The translations under genes were made by a program, and so were the position numbers. Positions 4,464 through 5,506 of a DNA stretch of 5,506 nucleotides are shown here, piece after piece. The notes beneath the pieces were generated by a model. It ran no database searches. It worked only from the letters and a program-made list of their open reading frames with translations, and was not told the DNA's origin. The DNA is from an uncultured Clostridia bacterium. GTDB taxonomy: Bacteria; Bacillota; Clostridia; Oscillospirales; Ruminococcaceae. Every line of letters starts with the position of its first letter. Within the stretch, counting starts at the first letter, position 1. The stretch spans positions 1-5,506 of the forward strand of contig CAMWVO010000157.1 in NCBI GenBank assembly GCA_947177695.1, given 5' to 3'.

Positions 4464-5506
4464 ATGCTGATAAAGGATTTCGGAAAGATCATCAAAAATG
4501 AATTTAAGGGCTACAGCGTCCAAAAATTCGGCAAGGACGCTCTTGCGGGCGTGACCGTTGCGGCGGTGGCTCTGCCGTTGGCTCTGGCTTTCGGCGTAAG
4601 CTCGGGAGCAACTGCGGCGGCGGGACTTGTCACCGCCATTTTTGCAGGACTTATCATAGGCGGACTGGCAGGCGCGTCCTACCAGATAAGCGGACCTACG
4701 GGAGCTATGACCGCGATACTTGCCTCTCTTGTGGCGCAGTACGGGATACAGGGCGTGTTCATTGCAAGCTTTATTGCGGGCGCGCTGCTGCTTCTTGCGG
4801 GTATATTGAAGCTGGGCGGACTTGTATCATATCTGCCGATGCCTGTCATCACAGGCTTTACAAGCGGAATTGCCGTGACTATCGCTCTCGGACAGGTAAA
4901 CAATCTTTCGGGACTTACCTCGGCGGGAACGACCACGATCGAGAAGATCGGGAGTTATTTTGCCCTCGAACAGCACATCAACGCCGCGGGACTTATTATC
5001 GGAGCGGCGGTAATTGTGTTTATGTTTGCGTATCCGAAAAAAATCAACCAGTATTTTCCCGGTTCGCTTGCAGCAATAATTTTAACGACCGCCGCGAATA
5101 TGATATTTAAATTTGACGTTCCTGTGGTGGGGGAGATACCCAAAACGGTTTTTCTGGACGACCGTCTTGACCTTTCGGTTTTTGCGGACTGGGCGACCGT
5201 TAAGGGAATGATAATTCCCGCGGTATCCATTGCCGCACTGGGACTGATAGAATCCCTGCTTTGCGGAGCGTCCGCAGGCAGAATGAAAAATGAAAAGCTT
5301 AACGCAAATGTGGAGCTTGCGGCGCAGGGTATCGGAAACATGATACTCCCGCTGTTCGGAGGCGTACCCGCGACCGCAGCGATAGCTCGTACAAGCGGTG
5401 CGATAAAAACGGGCGGACAGACCCGAATTACGGCTCTAGTTCACTCGGCGAAACTGCTGCTTTCCATGTTTGTTCTCGGCGGAGTAATGTCCATGATACC
5501 GCTGTC
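4464..5506 (+). CDS. SulP-family inorganic anion transporter, N-terminal 347 residues (3' end outside window)
   Basis: This is a membrane transporter of the SulP/SLC26 superfamily (COG0659), which moves anions such as sulfate, bicarbonate or dicarboxylates. The start is ATG preceded by a GGGGAAGAAG purine stretch; the ribosome binding site is only moderate. The protein opens with a short amphipathic segment, then 'ALAGVTVAAVALPLALAFGV' (26-45), the conserved first membrane helix. 'QISGPTGAMTAIL' (74-86) is the substrate-site half-helix motif (family pattern SGPT-A/G). 'PMPVITGFTSGIAV' (125-138) and the strongly conserved block 'ESLLCGASAGRMKNEKLNAN' (263-282) through 'ELAAQGIGN' and 'GGVPATAAIARTSG' (299-312) complete the match. 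The frame is uninterrupted to the window edge. Full-length members usually exceed 500 residues, so the last helices and any C-terminal STAS domain are missing. The substrate cannot be assigned from this part. Confidence 0.95.
   Translation, partial: MLIKDFGKIIKNEFKGYSVQKFGKDALAGVTVAAVALPLALAFGVSSGATAAAGLVTAIFAGLIIGGLAGASYQISGPTGAMTAILASLVAQYGIQGVFIASFIAGALLLLAGILKLGGLVSYLPMPVITGFTSGIAVTIALGQVNNLSGLTSAGTTTIEKIGSYFALEQHINAAGLIIGAAVIVFMFAYPKKINQYFPGSLAAIILTTAANMIFKFDVPVVGEIPKTVFLDDRLDLSVFADWATVKGMIIPAVSIAALGLIESLLCGASAGRMKNEKLNANVELAAQGIGNMILPLFGGVPATAAIARTSGAIKTGGQTRITALVHSAKLLLSMFVLGGVMSMIPL

Noticed and set aside
4679..5341. Two minus-strand frames opposite the SulP gene
   Set aside because: The plus strand encodes unmistakable SulP motifs throughout; these frames are by-products of its codon pattern.

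Overview
The window looks like chromosomal DNA from a Gram-positive, clostridia-like bacterium (Bacillota, possibly the Ruminococcus/Oscillospiraceae group). The clues are sigma-A type promoters close to consensus, strong GGAGG-type ribosome binding sites, AT-rich intergenic regions, an araC-type regulator beside an ABC-2 exporter, and a membrane-anchored surface protein with a FIVAR-like helix. Placement below phylum is a guess, since no rRNA or other marker gene is present.

Layout. (1) Positions 1-478 (+) hold the C-terminal end of an exported or surface protein: a helical segment, a Gly/Tyr/Asp-rich linker, one membrane helix and a short basic tail. An intrinsic terminator follows (485-525). 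(2) Positions 540-3148 (-) hold a tightly packed three-gene ABC-2 exporter operon, transcribed leftwards as ATPase, permease, permease. The ATPase stop and the next start overlap by four bases, and the two permease genes are 3 bp apart. (3) Positions 3149-3349 form a divergent regulatory region. Near-consensus promoters for both directions are centred on the same 14-bp palindrome, so their -10 boxes overlap. (4) Positions 3350-4234 (+) hold an AraC/XylS-family regulator with an N-terminal cupin sensor domain. (5) Positions 4235-4463 contain no gene, but do contain a hairpin and a good promoter. (6) Positions 4464-5506 (+) hold the first 347 codons of a SulP-family anion transporter, cut by the window end.

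How they may work together. The divergent arrangement suggests the AraC protein controls the exporter operon, its own gene, or both, in response to a small molecule bound by the cupin domain. The exporter belongs to the COG4586/COG4587/COG3694 group, whose substrates are mostly unknown; drug or lipid export is possible, but the sequence does not decide it. The SulP gene has its own promoter and is probably a separate unit. I see no mobile element, CRISPR array, tRNA or rRNA. I do not see a clearly new biological system. The most interesting signal is the pair of mutually overlapping promoters at 3249-3305.
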